Positions 17,323-28,100 of a stretch of DNA of 40,240 nucleotides are shown here, piece by piece. The position numbers were made by a program, and so were the translations under genes. The stretch comes from Candidatus Roizmanbacteria bacterium RIFCSPHIGHO2_12_FULL_37_23. Lineage in GTDB: Bacteria > Patescibacteriota > Microgenomatia > UBA1406 > HO2-37-13b. The notes under the pieces are model-generated. The model had not been told where the DNA came from and ran no database searches. It saw only the letters and a list, made by a program, of their open reading frames with translations. The DNA is taken from the NCBI GenBank assembly GCA_001788095.1, contig MFZX01000035.1:1-40240 (forward strand), read 5' to 3'. Numbering within the stretch: position 1 is the stretch's first letter; each line of letters begins with the position of its first letter.

Positions 17323-18432
17323 ATGTCCAATGATATTCTCTTAGGTCTTCTTATTGGTGCAGTTATAGCCGCTGGTTTTTTATGGTTTCTTCAGAAAAGA
17401 CGCGAGAAAGATGGTCTTCCTGATGCTATTGCCAAACACCTTGCTGAACTTATACCACAGTATATGAAAGACGCCCGAGAACAGCTTATACAACTCGCAG
17501 AAGAACGTCTTGGCGGAGAGAGAAAAGCAATTTCAACAGATTTAGAAAACAAACGGAAAACAATTGAGAGAATGGTTGACACTATTCAAAAAGAGCTTCG
17601 AGATACTGATAGAACATCTCAATCAATTCTTCAACAGATGAAGGATCATCAAAAGATCACTCAAGAACTCTCGGTTACAACAGAAGGACTTAAAAAAGTT
17701 TTAACCAACAATCAACTAAGGGGTCAGTTCGGTGAACAAGTGGCAGAAGACCTCTTGAAAATGGTTGGTTTTGTAAAAGGTGTTGATTTTGAGTTCAATA
17801 AGGCACAAGACTCTCGATCAACTCGTCCTGATTTTACTATTTTTCTTCCTGATAAAACAAAAATTAATGTTGATGTTAAATTTCCATATGCAAATCTTCA
17901 GAGAGCCACAGAAACAGAAGATAGAGCTAGTAAACAGCAATTTCTAAAAGCATTTGCAAAAGATGTAAAAGAGAAAATTTCACAAGTAACAACAAGAGAT
18001 TATATTAATCCTGAAGAAAGAACAGTTGATTTTGTGATTCTTTTCGTTCCAAACGAAATGATTTTTTCTTATATCTACGATAAGATGAACGAGATATGGC
18101 GTGAAGCAATGGTAAAAAAAGTCATTTTAGCTGGACCTTTTAGTTTTACAGCGATTCTTCGAATGGTGAGGCAAGCTTATGATAACTTCAGATATCAGAA
18201 AAATATTCATCAGATCGTTGCACATGTTAGGGAATTTGAAAAACAATTTGATTTATACAATGAAGAATTCGATAAATTAGGAAATCAAATTCAAACCGTT
18301 TCGAGTACTTTCCATAAAGTTGAAACTACAAGAACACGACAATTATCGAAAGTCGTAGAGAAAATACAACTTGAAAGTGGAGAAGAAGATAAGACATTAC
18401 TTATAGAAAAAACAGGAGAGACTATACATTAA
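17323..18432 (+). CDS. rmuC: DNA recombination protein RmuC family
   Basis: Single N-term TM, coiled coil, LRGQFGEQVAEDLLK..., DVKFPYANL, VDFVILFVPNEMIFSYI. Confidence 0.9.
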   Translation: MSNDILLGLLIGAVIAAGFLWFLQKRREKDGLPDAIAKHLAELIPQYMKDAREQLIQLAEERLGGERKAISTDLENKRKTIERMVDTIQKELRDTDRTSQSILQQMKDHQKITQELSVTTEGLKKVLTNNQLRGQFGEQVAEDLLKMVGFVKGVDFEFNKAQDSRSTRPDFTIFLPDKTKINVDVKFPYANLQRATETEDRASKQQFLKAFAKDVKEKISQVTTRDYINPEERTVDFVILFVPNEMIFSYIYDKMNEIWREAMVKKVILAGPFSFTAILRMVRQAYDNFRYQKNIHQIVAHVREFEKQFDLYNEEFDKLGNQIQTVSSTFHKVETTRTRQLSKVVEKIQLESGEEDKTLLIEKTGETIH

Positions 18433-18446
18433 GTTTTTTTTACCTC

Positions 18447-18785
18447 TTACTTCACTATCCAGATAAGTATTGAACTCACGATAGATAAGACAAAGCTAAA
18501 AATAAGAGCCCACAAGAAACCATCAACAGAAAAACCAGGCACTAAAGAACTGGCAAGCAGAATCAAAAGAGCATTAATAACAAAGGTAAAGAGTCCTAGT
18601 GTTACGATAGTTAGGGGCAGGGTAAAGAAGATAAGTATTGGTTTGACAAACGTATTAATAATTCCAAGAACAACAGCTACAATAAGGGCGGATTGCAAAC
18701 CGTCAACAGTAACTCCGGGCAAGATCTGCGCAGTGAAAAAGATGGCGAGAGCATTTACTAATAATCTGATAATGATTCCAACCAT
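18447..18785 (-). CDS. phage holin family 4-like (DUF360) membrane protein
   Basis: LLVNALAIFFTAQILPGVTVDGLQSALIVAVVLGIINTFVKPIL; start likely at MVGIII (18785). Confidence 0.8.
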   Translation of the reverse strand: MVGIIIRLLVNALAIFFTAQILPGVTVDGLQSALIVAVVLGIINTFVKPILIFFTLPLTIVTLGLFTFVINALLILLASSLVPGFSVDGFLWALIFSFVLSIVSSILIWIVK

Positions 18786-18842
18786 ATAATTATAGTAATA
18801 TATTGAGGCTGAAAATGCAATAAGAAAAGTGAGTGTGGTAGA

Positions 18843-20579
18843 ATGCATGAAATGTTCGTACTGATTTTATTTGCCTTCATCGCAGGAATAGTTACCATCT
18901 TATCTCCGTGTATTCTTCCGATATTACCAATCGTTCTATCAGGTTCGTTAACTGGGGGAAAAAGAAGACCTCTTGGAGTTATTACTGGTTTTATACTCAG
19001 TTTTACCTTTTTTGCTGTATTTTCCTTTGCTCTTGCAAAAGCATTAGGAATCTCAACAGAAATATTGAGAAATCTTGCAGTTATTTTTTTGATAATATTC
19101 GGGCTCTCAATATTTTTTCCTAGCATACAAGCTTTGATGGAGCGATTTATCGCAAAATTTAATATAAATCCAAACGCTCAGGACACCGGATTCCGTGGAG
19201 GATTAATGCTTGGAGTCACTCTGGGATTTGTTTGGACTCCTTGTGTAGGCCCGATTTTAGCATCAGTGCTCGCACTCGCAGCAACAAGTCAAATTACATT
19301 GGATTTACTACTTATAACATCTGCATATTCACTTGGGACAGCAATACCACTATTTGCTATTACGTATGGAGGGGCTCGAGTTTTGAATACACTTCCTGTT
19401 TTGAAAAAAAGATCAGTTTCTATCCAGAAGGCTTTTGGTATGCTTATTCTTCTTACTGCATTAATGATTTTTTTTAATATAGATAGGAAATTTCAAGTAT
19501 TTATTTTGGAAAAATTCCCGCAATATGGTGAGGGTATCACGAGTATTGAAGATAATGAGTTTGTTAAAAAAGAACTAGAAAAATTTAAGGTTTCTGATGA
19601 GGATATGCCAAAGACATCAACTTTGGATGAAATCATTAATGATTATCCAAAGGCTCCAAATCCCAATTTTAGTGGAGCAACTCAATGGTTAAATTCTGAT
19701 CCTTTGACACTTGAATTTCTCGAGGGGAAAGTCGTGCTTGTAGATTTTTGGACATATACATGTATTAACTGCATCAGAACATTTCCTTATCTTACATCAT
19801 GGTATGAAAAGTATAAAGATGATGGTTTCGTTATCATCGGAGTGCATACGCCAGAATTCGAGTTTGAAAAAGAGAGCAATAATGTTATTAAAGCGACAAA
19901 GGAATATGGGATTACGTACCCCGTTGTTCAAGACAATAATTATAAAATTTGGGAAAGTTACCGCAATAGATATTGGCCAGCACATTATCTGATCGATAAA
20001 CGAGGTAGAATTCGGTTTACCCACTTCGGTGAAGGTAAATATGAAGAGACTGAAAAGAAAATTCGAGAGTTGCTTGCAGAAGACGGAAAAATGCCTGATC
20101 AAGAATTAACAAACTTACCTAGTAATCTTCCTTTATATCAAAGAACACCAGAGACATATCTTGGCTATGCACGTATTGAACGATTTAGTTCTCCAGAAGA
20201 GATTGTAATGGACAGAATATCACAATATAGTATTCCGAAATCAATAAACTCACACTTCTTTGCTTATGGAGGGAAGTGGGAGGTTCATGCTGAGTATGCG
20301 CAGGCAGAAAAGGGATCGTCACTTGTGCTTAATTTTGAAGCTAAAGAAGTTTATCTTGTTATGAAACCTCATGGAAAAGGTATTCCAGAAATTGCAGTTT
20401 TTCTCGATAACGAACCAATAAACGCTATAGTCTCTGGAAAAGATGTCCAAAACGGTATCGTCAAGGTTGATACAGACAGATTGTATAAGCTTCTTAAGTT
20501 AGATAAGTCTGAAGAACACATCCTTCGTTTACAGTTTCTAAACGAACCAATAGAAGTCTTCGCCTTTACGTTTGGTTAA
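18843..20579 (+). CDS. DipZ-like CcdA-thioredoxin fusion
   Basis: CcdA TM domain (LSPCILPILPIVLSG, GFVWTPCVGPI) plus thioredoxin-like WTYTCINCIRTFPYL and C-terminal beta domain. Confidence 0.9.
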   Translation: MHEMFVLILFAFIAGIVTILSPCILPILPIVLSGSLTGGKRRPLGVITGFILSFTFFAVFSFALAKALGISTEILRNLAVIFLIIFGLSIFFPSIQALMERFIAKFNINPNAQDTGFRGGLMLGVTLGFVWTPCVGPILASVLALAATSQITLDLLLITSAYSLGTAIPLFAITYGGARVLNTLPVLKKRSVSIQKAFGMLILLTALMIFFNIDRKFQVFILEKFPQYGEGITSIEDNEFVKKELEKFKVSDEDMPKTSTLDEIINDYPKAPNPNFSGATQWLNSDPLTLEFLEGKVVLVDFWTYTCINCIRTFPYLTSWYEKYKDDGFVIIGVHTPEFEFEKESNNVIKATKEYGITYPVVQDNNYKIWESYRNRYWPAHYLIDKRGRIRFTHFGEGKYEETEKKIRELLAEDGKMPDQELTNLPSNLPLYQRTPETYLGYARIERFSSPEEIVMDRISQYSIPKSINSHFFAYGGKWEVHAEYAQAEKGSSLVLNFEAKEVYLVMKPHGKGIPEIAVFLDNEPINAIVSGKDVQNGIVKVDTDRLYKLLKLDKSEEHILRLQFLNEPIEVFAFTFG

Positions 20580-20683
20580 AGGATGATAGAAAGACCAACA
20601 AGACCAATAGCTATTACCGCAGCCCATCCGGCTCCTTTCAGTGCTGCTTCCTTTAATTTACTTTTATCCTTTTCACCGCTCAT
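20576..20683 (-). CDS. 35-aa single-TM microprotein MSGEKDKSKLKEAALKGAGWAAVIAIGLVGLSIIL
   Basis: Manual translation; ATGA overlap with the signal peptidase stop codon; not in the supplied ORF track because of length. Confidence 0.6.
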   Translation of the reverse strand: MSGEKDKSKLKEAALKGAGWAAVIAIGLVGLSIIL

Positions 20684-21210
20684 GGGCTCCTATTATACCA
20701 ATTTCTGATTGTATTAAAAATAAATTGAAGTTCTTGATATACAATTATTGTTCCAATAATAAGAAGAAAAACAAAACCGTGCAGTGTCTGGCTTATATCT
20801 ATTAATAATCCGACAAAAGGGAATACAAATATCACTTTTCCAAGAATTCTTTCCAATGCTATGCTTATTGGATCAGGTTTTGTATTCGCGTCACCTTTAG
20901 TTTGGTAACTTTTTATCTCATTATTCCCAAAAGTTTTAGTAATACGGTGAGTGGTAATATTTTTTTTATCTTTTCCATTCACATAGGCGATGACATCTTT
21001 TGTAACATATTGTCTTACTTTTTTAACAACGATAATATCACCTTGTCGCATGACTGGTTTCATAGAATTAGAGGTTACTTTTAGAAGGTAGACATCTCTT
21101 ACAAACTGATTTTGAACCGCTGCGTGAAGAATTGGAACGGTAGCTAGCGCAGCAATAATAGAGAAATATAAAAAGATTCCACAATATTTGATCATTATTT
21201 TTAGCCTCAT
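20680..21210 (-). CDS. signal peptidase I, SipW-like
   Basis: VTSNSMKPVMRQGDIIVVKK and DVIAYVNGKDKKNITTHRITK; adjacent to TasA-like gene. Confidence 0.85.
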   Translation of the reverse strand: MRLKIMIKYCGIFLYFSIIAALATVPILHAAVQNQFVRDVYLLKVTSNSMKPVMRQGDIIVVKKVRQYVTKDVIAYVNGKDKKNITTHRITKTFGNNEIKSYQTKGDANTKPDPISIALERILGKVIFVFPFVGLLIDISQTLHGFVFLLIIGTIIVYQELQFIFNTIRNWYNRSP

Positions 21211-21228
21211 AATTATTATTTGCTTGCT

Positions 21229-21263
21229 TTATCAGTGGCCAAGCTCAGCTTGGCCACTGATAA
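21229..21263. promoter_or_regulatory. perfect 17-bp hairpin with 1-nt loop between tasA-like and sipW-like genes
   Basis: TTATCAGTGGCCAAGCT-C-AGCTTGGCCACTGATAA read directly; no U-tract on the transcribed side. Confidence 0.8.
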
Positions 21264-21273
21264 GAGTTTTAAT

Positions 21274-21978
21274 TTATAACTGCGATGCATCTTGATCAAG
21301 GCCAATAGTTATAGTTACTTCAATATTTGCATTTTGAGCAGTGAGATTTTGATCAACCATCGCATTTAACCACAGAGTAGCTTCAGAATTAGCCCGCATT
21401 CCATCTGAATCCTCAGCTTTTTGAATTCTAATTTTCCCAGCGGCCGCAAGCTCAGATAGTGAGATTCTATTGTCTCTTGTAGTCCCGTCAGCTCCATCGA
21501 TATTTCCAATCTGGCTTCCATCTGATCCTTTTTGAATATCATAATCAACGTCGTCTCCACCTTTGAGTCCAGTAATAAGGTTTACTGATTCAAAGTCTTC
21601 AGGAGATACGCCATATCTGAATCCGCTGTTTGCATCTGTCAAGATGATATTTTTTGCCAGATCACCACTCCCTGTATAAGAAAAAATAAGGTCATAATGA
21701 TCAGCATGAACATTGCTATTGTTGCGAATAACAATAGATTGTTCTGGAATAATTGAACCTGGGAGGAGAGTTGTTCCTTCCCAACTGTGTGACAAGATAG
21801 CAGATCTTGTTTGGTTGAGATCAGTAAGAACAATTTCCATACTGCCGGAAGAAAAGAGGTTTTGTATGGATTTTGCCTCACTTGAAAAGAAAGCGCCCGT
21901 AATTCCTACCATGCCGCCCATGGTGAGGGCGACAATAATAAGACTTAAAAGAAGCCGCATTTTTTGCATATTTTTCAC
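21274..21978 (-). CDS. TasA/CalY (camelysin)-like matrix protein
   Basis: SipW-type signal LLLSLIIVALTMGGMVGITGAFFSSEAKSIQNLFSSGSMEIVL; strong SD AAAGGAGGTGA. Confidence 0.75.
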   Translation of the reverse strand: MKNMQKMRLLLSLIIVALTMGGMVGITGAFFSSEAKSIQNLFSSGSMEIVLTDLNQTRSAILSHSWEGTTLLPGSIIPEQSIVIRNNSNVHADHYDLIFSYTGSGDLAKNIILTDANSGFRYGVSPEDFESVNLITGLKGGDDVDYDIQKGSDGSQIGNIDGADGTTRDNRISLSELAAAGKIRIQKAEDSDGMRANSEATLWLNAMVDQNLTAQNANIEVTITIGLDQDASQL

Positions 21979-22154
21979 CTCCTTTCGATAGTTTGGAAAA
22001 AGAATAACAAGGAGAAAACTTTATCATACGGAGATTAAATTACCCTTAAAAATAGCTGTAAATTTAGACCTATAAGAATATTCAGAATTTACCTATTGTA
22101 TTCATGTCTATAGGATGGTATAATGCCAGACTTAGGTCTTAATACATAAATCTA

Positions 22155-25100
22155 ATGAGAAAACTCTTTACGCAGAAAATTTTCTCCGCAATTTCTTCAG
22201 CAATGCTGTTATTGCAGGCCTTTTCTCCTTATATGCTTGCAGTTCCTCAGGCAATAAATATCCCTGTTTACGCTCAAACTACAGAAGAGGCACAAGTAAC
22301 ACCAACACCAGAAGCCGAATCACCAACAGAAGAGAGTATAGTTACTGCTGAAAGTAATCCTGAAGAAGTTACCCCAACGCCAACAACAGATATCACTATC
22401 ACACCAACCCCAGAGCTTACGATAACAGAGACTCCAACAGAAACTATCTCACCAACTGAAGAAAATCCACAGAGTACGTCCGAAGAAAAAACCGAAGAAC
22501 AAAGAGCTCCTCCTGAAGAACAATCAACAGAATCTACTGAAGGACAAACTGAAAATACAGAAGAGGCAACTCTTGTTGATGGAGTTGTTGCTATGCAAAT
22601 AGTTGAGACAAACCAATGTTTTGAAAACTCAATTAACGGTTGTGATGCAACGGTTACTACAGATAAAGCAGATTATGCGCCTACAGAAGTAGTATTTATC
22701 ACGGGCACAAATTTCGATCCAAATACAGATTATAGACTGGTTATCTTCTCAAATGATGAGCCTGAGGTTAGTTTCGAGACAACAGTAACAACCAATGAAA
22801 ACGGCGTGTTTGAAGTGAGCTACCAGCTCGACGGTACCTACAGACCTCAATATTATGTAGAAGTCTATGATCCCGCAGGAAATTTAGTAGCAGAAGCGAG
22901 TTTTACTGACGGACAACCAGCAGCCAGTATTGAACAATGTCGAAATGGAGCAAGTGGCACACCAAATAATTGTCTCGATCTTGGAGGGAGTGCAGGTTGG
23001 GTGAACGGAAATGCTGGAGGCTCAAATTCTCACTACGTAGAAGGCCTCTCTATACCTTATAGAACAATAATGACTGATTTACCAACGGGAACATCAGTTG
23101 AATTGATACTTGGGTATGATATCAAGCACAGTGATACACACGCAATTGATTATCTAACACACTTTGACAGGCTTGAACCGCATACTCCATTTGGTCACTC
23201 AGCAGAAAGCATCGATCCAACAAACGGGGTTTCCGGATTATCTGGAACAACCACAACATTCCCTATTCCTGCACCAAGTTCAGCAGGATCACCGGTTCTT
23301 GGACAACCAGCAACAAGTTTTAATTCACTTCCTGCAAGTGAAAGACTCATGACCCTGTATGGTGGAACTATTACTGGAATGTCATATGTTTCAGAGGGAA
23401 GTTTAACTGCAAGCCAATCCGAGACACAAATAAAAGTTATTTTCACTCCAGATAGTGAAACTGCAGTATTCGCATGGGGAGGACATATCGCAAGCAGACT
23501 GGACTGGGGTTATGATAGCGACGGAGTACCACTTTCAGCAGGTGGGATCAGCGGTTCACCTTATCACATGCGTTTAATCGATTGGAATCTCAATAATCTT
23601 GGAAATCAAGATCGTTCACTTTCAGCTGATGCAGTTATACCACCTGGAAATCTAACTATTGTTAAGGATGTAGTCCCAGATGATATAAGTCTTTGGGACT
23701 TTTTAGTGACAGGTACAAGTTACTCAAACAATGTTCAAGATATAGGAGATGGTGGACAAGAAATTCTTTCTGTTGCTCCAGGAACCTATACAATAACAGA
23801 GACAACAGATCCAAACTATACAACAACAGTTTCATGTACTTCGGGTGAATCAGGAACATCTAGTGTTCAAGTAGCTATCTCATCTTCAGAATCAATTATT
23901 TGTACCTTTACAAACACTCTTAATCAAGGTGAGCTTAAAATCGTCAAAAACACTACAGGAGATGATGGAACATTTAATTTCACTGTCACTGGACCTACAA
24001 CACCTACGCCAAGCATAACAACATCTGGTGGAACAGGAAATACTGGTTTTATCTCAGTTGACGCAGGTACTTATTCAGTAAGCGAGACCGTTCCAAGTGG
24101 TTGGCAGCTTGATTCTGCATCATGCGCTGACGCGAGCGGAGCTCCTTTAGGTACATTTAGCGGTGACACGGTTTCTAGTATCGAGATTGGTCCAAACGAT
24201 CAGGTCACCTGCACTTTTAATGATACTCGACTTCGAAATATAACTGTATGTAAGTTTGAAGATGTTAATGGAGATGGAATAAGAGACGACGGCGAAGGTC
24301 TTTTGAGCGGTTGGGAAATGACACTTACACCTACAGGTGCAGTTCAAACAACTGGTGAAAATGGATGTACAACTTTTACAGATCTGAGTCCAGGCAATTA
24401 CACAGTAACCGAAACTCTTCAAGATAATTGGGATAATACTACACCTCTTGCTGTTGATATTTCCTTAACAGCTTCTCGAGATGAGACACGATACTTTGGA
24501 AACTTTGAATGTGCACAAGTAACAGGATTAAAGTGGGAAGATCTTAATGGAAATGGACAAAAAGATGAAGGTGAGCCTTTACTTGATAATTGGACAATTA
24601 ATCTTACTGGTGAATCAAGTCAGACGACTCAAACAGATGTAAATGGAGAGTATTCATTCAGCATTTGTGTTGCAGGAGATCATGCTGTTTCAGAAGATAA
24701 CCCAGACTCAAATGTTTGGTACCAAACATACCCAGCAAATAATGAAGATTATGATTTAGTAATTGAAAGTGGTGGAAACTATACTGGCAAAGACTTTGGA
24801 AATGCTAGATATGTGAGCATAGGTGGATTTAAATATAGAGACAATGATGGAGATGGAGTTTTGGATGCAAACGATCTCGTAGATACTCTCGAAGGTTGGG
24901 TAATTGATCTATACGAAGTCGTTAACAATGTCGCAGTTTATGTAACGAGTGCAATTACCGATGCTTTTGGTGAGTATGAATTTCTCGGTCTTCTTGCAGG
25001 AAGAACTTATTTTGTCAAAGAACAGCAACAACCAGGTTGGACACAGACATACGGTCCGGAACTTACGCCAACACCATTTGTTGTTTCAAGTGGTGATACA

Positions 25101-28100
25101 TTAGGAATTGATTTTGCCAACTTCGAAAACGTCTCTGTCACTGCATGTAAAATTATTGATGTCGACGGCGACCTTGAAACGACAGATGATCAGACTTCAT
25201 ACTCAGGCTGGCCAGTGTATTTGCTTGTTGATGGACAAACTGAAGACAGTCAAACCACAGGACGAGATGGTTGCTACACATGGTCAGATCTTGGTCCCGG
25301 ACATACATATGGTGTTGAGGAGGGTTCTGTAGAGGGTTTCATAGCACTTAATGCTACGACTCACTCTTTTGGTGGAGCACAAAGCGGCGAGGAATATTCT
25401 CACACTTTCTACAATCAGGGCAGCGGTAGAATCACCATCATCAAAAATATCGATTGGGATGAAAGCGGTCAGATTGGTGATCATCCAAACGATGTAGCTG
25501 GAGCTACTAACTGGACATGGGATATCCAAAATGGAGAGCAAGATATACCCACTGGCGATTCTCGGACACTAAATACTGGTCAATATACTATAAGCGAAGA
25601 TTCTCAATTAAATTTCCACCTTGTAGGATGGGTATGTTCGAACGACTCCAGCGGTGAAACAAATTCGATTTCTGTTGATCTTGCTGAAAATGGTATAACC
25701 TGTACCTTTACAAATGCGCCTGATAGAGGATCAATTTTAGGCTACAAGTATGAAGATGCAGATGGTGATCTTAGTACAACAGACGACCAGACTCCTCTTG
25801 AAAACTGGACAATTCAACTCTACGAGTGGATTAATGATGCCTATTCATTTATAGCTGAAGCAGTTACAAATGTGTTTGGATTCTTTTCATTTACAAATCT
25901 TGTACCTGGAACCTACGAAGTTAGAGAAGTTATTTCAACCCCAACACCTTATTGGACTGCACTTTCCCCAACCGGAGTTCCTGTAGTTCTTTCAGCAGGT
26001 GAGGACAGTGAAGACAATAATTTTTTCAACTTCGAAAACGTCTCAGTTACTGCATGTAAAGTTGAGGATGGTGATGGCGACGTTAATACCACAGAAGATC
26101 AATCACCAGTTTTTGAATGGGAAGTATATCTTCTTGAAGATGGCCAAACTGTTGATACACAAACCACAGGACGAGATGGCTGCTACACATGGTCAGATCT
26201 TGGTCCTGGACATACATATGGTGTATCTGAAGAGACACCAGGAACTTGGACACAATTAGGTGATACAACATATTCATTTGGTCCAGCAGTAAGCGGAGAA
26301 GAATACAGCTTTACTTTCTATAACTTCCAAAATGGGAGCATTTCTGGTACAAAATACAACGACATTGATGGAAATGGTAGCAGAGACGATGAATCTGGTC
26401 TTGAAGGATGGACCATCTTTATTGACGAAAACGATAATCAGGAACTTGATGGAGAAGAGCAAAGCACAACGACAAATAGTGATGGAAATTACAGCTTCAC
26501 CAACCTTGGACCAGGAACATATGTTGTCTGTGAAGTTGTAGAAGCTGGTTGGCAGCAAACCTCAAGTCCGCAATGTCATGAGGTTAATATGACTTCAGGT
26601 CTTGAATCGGATGGAAATGACTTTGGAAATCAAGGACAGGGAACAGTAACTGTAATCAAAAATGTTGATACAGATGGAGATGGTACTGTAGATGGAGAAG
26701 TAACAGAGTTTGAAGGACTTGTTTGGGAATGGTATCTTGATGCAGACGATGGACATGACTCAAGTGATACAGAACCTGTTACGGCAGGAAGGTATGAAAT
26801 CACTGAATCAGGAATCACTGACTATCACTTCACCAGTCTTGAATGCACAGGAGATGATAATCAATATGAAGGATCAACGGCCCTTGTTCAGGTTTCCCCA
26901 GGTGAAGATGTCACCTGTACATATGTGAATACACGCGATACAGGCGACGTGCTCGTTTCAAAGTACCACGATGAAAACGCCAACGGTATCCACGACGATG
27001 GCGAGGATCTGCTTGAAGGTTGGACGATCAATCTTGGCGACTTCTCAGACGAGACCAATAGCGATGGAATTGTTGAATTTACTGTCCCAACAGGATTATA
27101 TGATCTATCGGAAGATGTTCAGGAAGGTTGGATCCAATCAAATATTAGCTGTGGAGAAGAGGGAGGAATTGATGACGATAATAATCATGAGGTGAATGTC
27201 ACAATCGATGGAATCAATTGTGCAATTGGTAATTATCAAAGAGGAAGAATAATTGTTACAAAATATAGCGACATTAATGGAGACGGAGACAGAGATGAAG
27301 GTGAGCAAACACTCGAAGGTTGGGGAATGAATCTTGATATTCTTGAACTTATTTCCCTTGAGGATACAACTGATGCAAATGGAGAAGCTATATTTGAGAA
27401 TTTAAATCCTGGATTTTATGATCTTACTGAAGATCCTCAGGAAGGTTGGGAATGGATAAGCACCTCGTGTGATTCTGATCTGGAACTTATCCGTCAAGAC
27501 ATTGTATTCAACACTATTGCAAATTTCCACAGAGTTCGAATTAACTCAGGTGACGAAGTCCGATGTGAAATCGGAAATCAACCTACTATCCCCGAACTTA
27601 CTATAGAAAAACTTAACGATACCGGTGGAGCTGTATTAACAGCTGGTGACGATGTACTATATACATTAACTATAACCGCATCAGAAAGCGCTGGAATGGC
27701 AGAAGATGTTACAGTTACCGATCTTCCTCCAGACGGTTTTGAATACAGATTGGGAAGCTGGACAGCGAGCTCGTCAGTTAGAGGAGACATTAAAGGAGAT
27801 GGGACAACAACAGAGCCTACTTATGCTTCCCCTGGAGATTGGAATCTTGGAGATATGATACCAGGCGAAGTTGTAACACTCACATATATTGCAGATATTC
27901 AGTCTTCACAAGATTCGGGAATTTATCCTGATCTTGCTTGGGCACAAGGACAATCTGTAGGAGGTAGTCAAGTTCTCGCACAGGCTGGAACAGACGGTAA
28001 TATTGGTGAAGCAAACTTCGTTGGGACAGATGTAGAGATTTCAGTTGCATCAGAAATTAGAGAACTTGTCCGAGTTGAGAAAGAAGAAACTCGCGAGGGT

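Noticed and set aside
23164-26928. Many alternative-frame and antisense ORFs inside the giant adhesin
   Set aside because: They mirror the low-complexity repeat coding sequence, lack SD or -10 signals and have no recognisable domains; the long frame is clearly coding.
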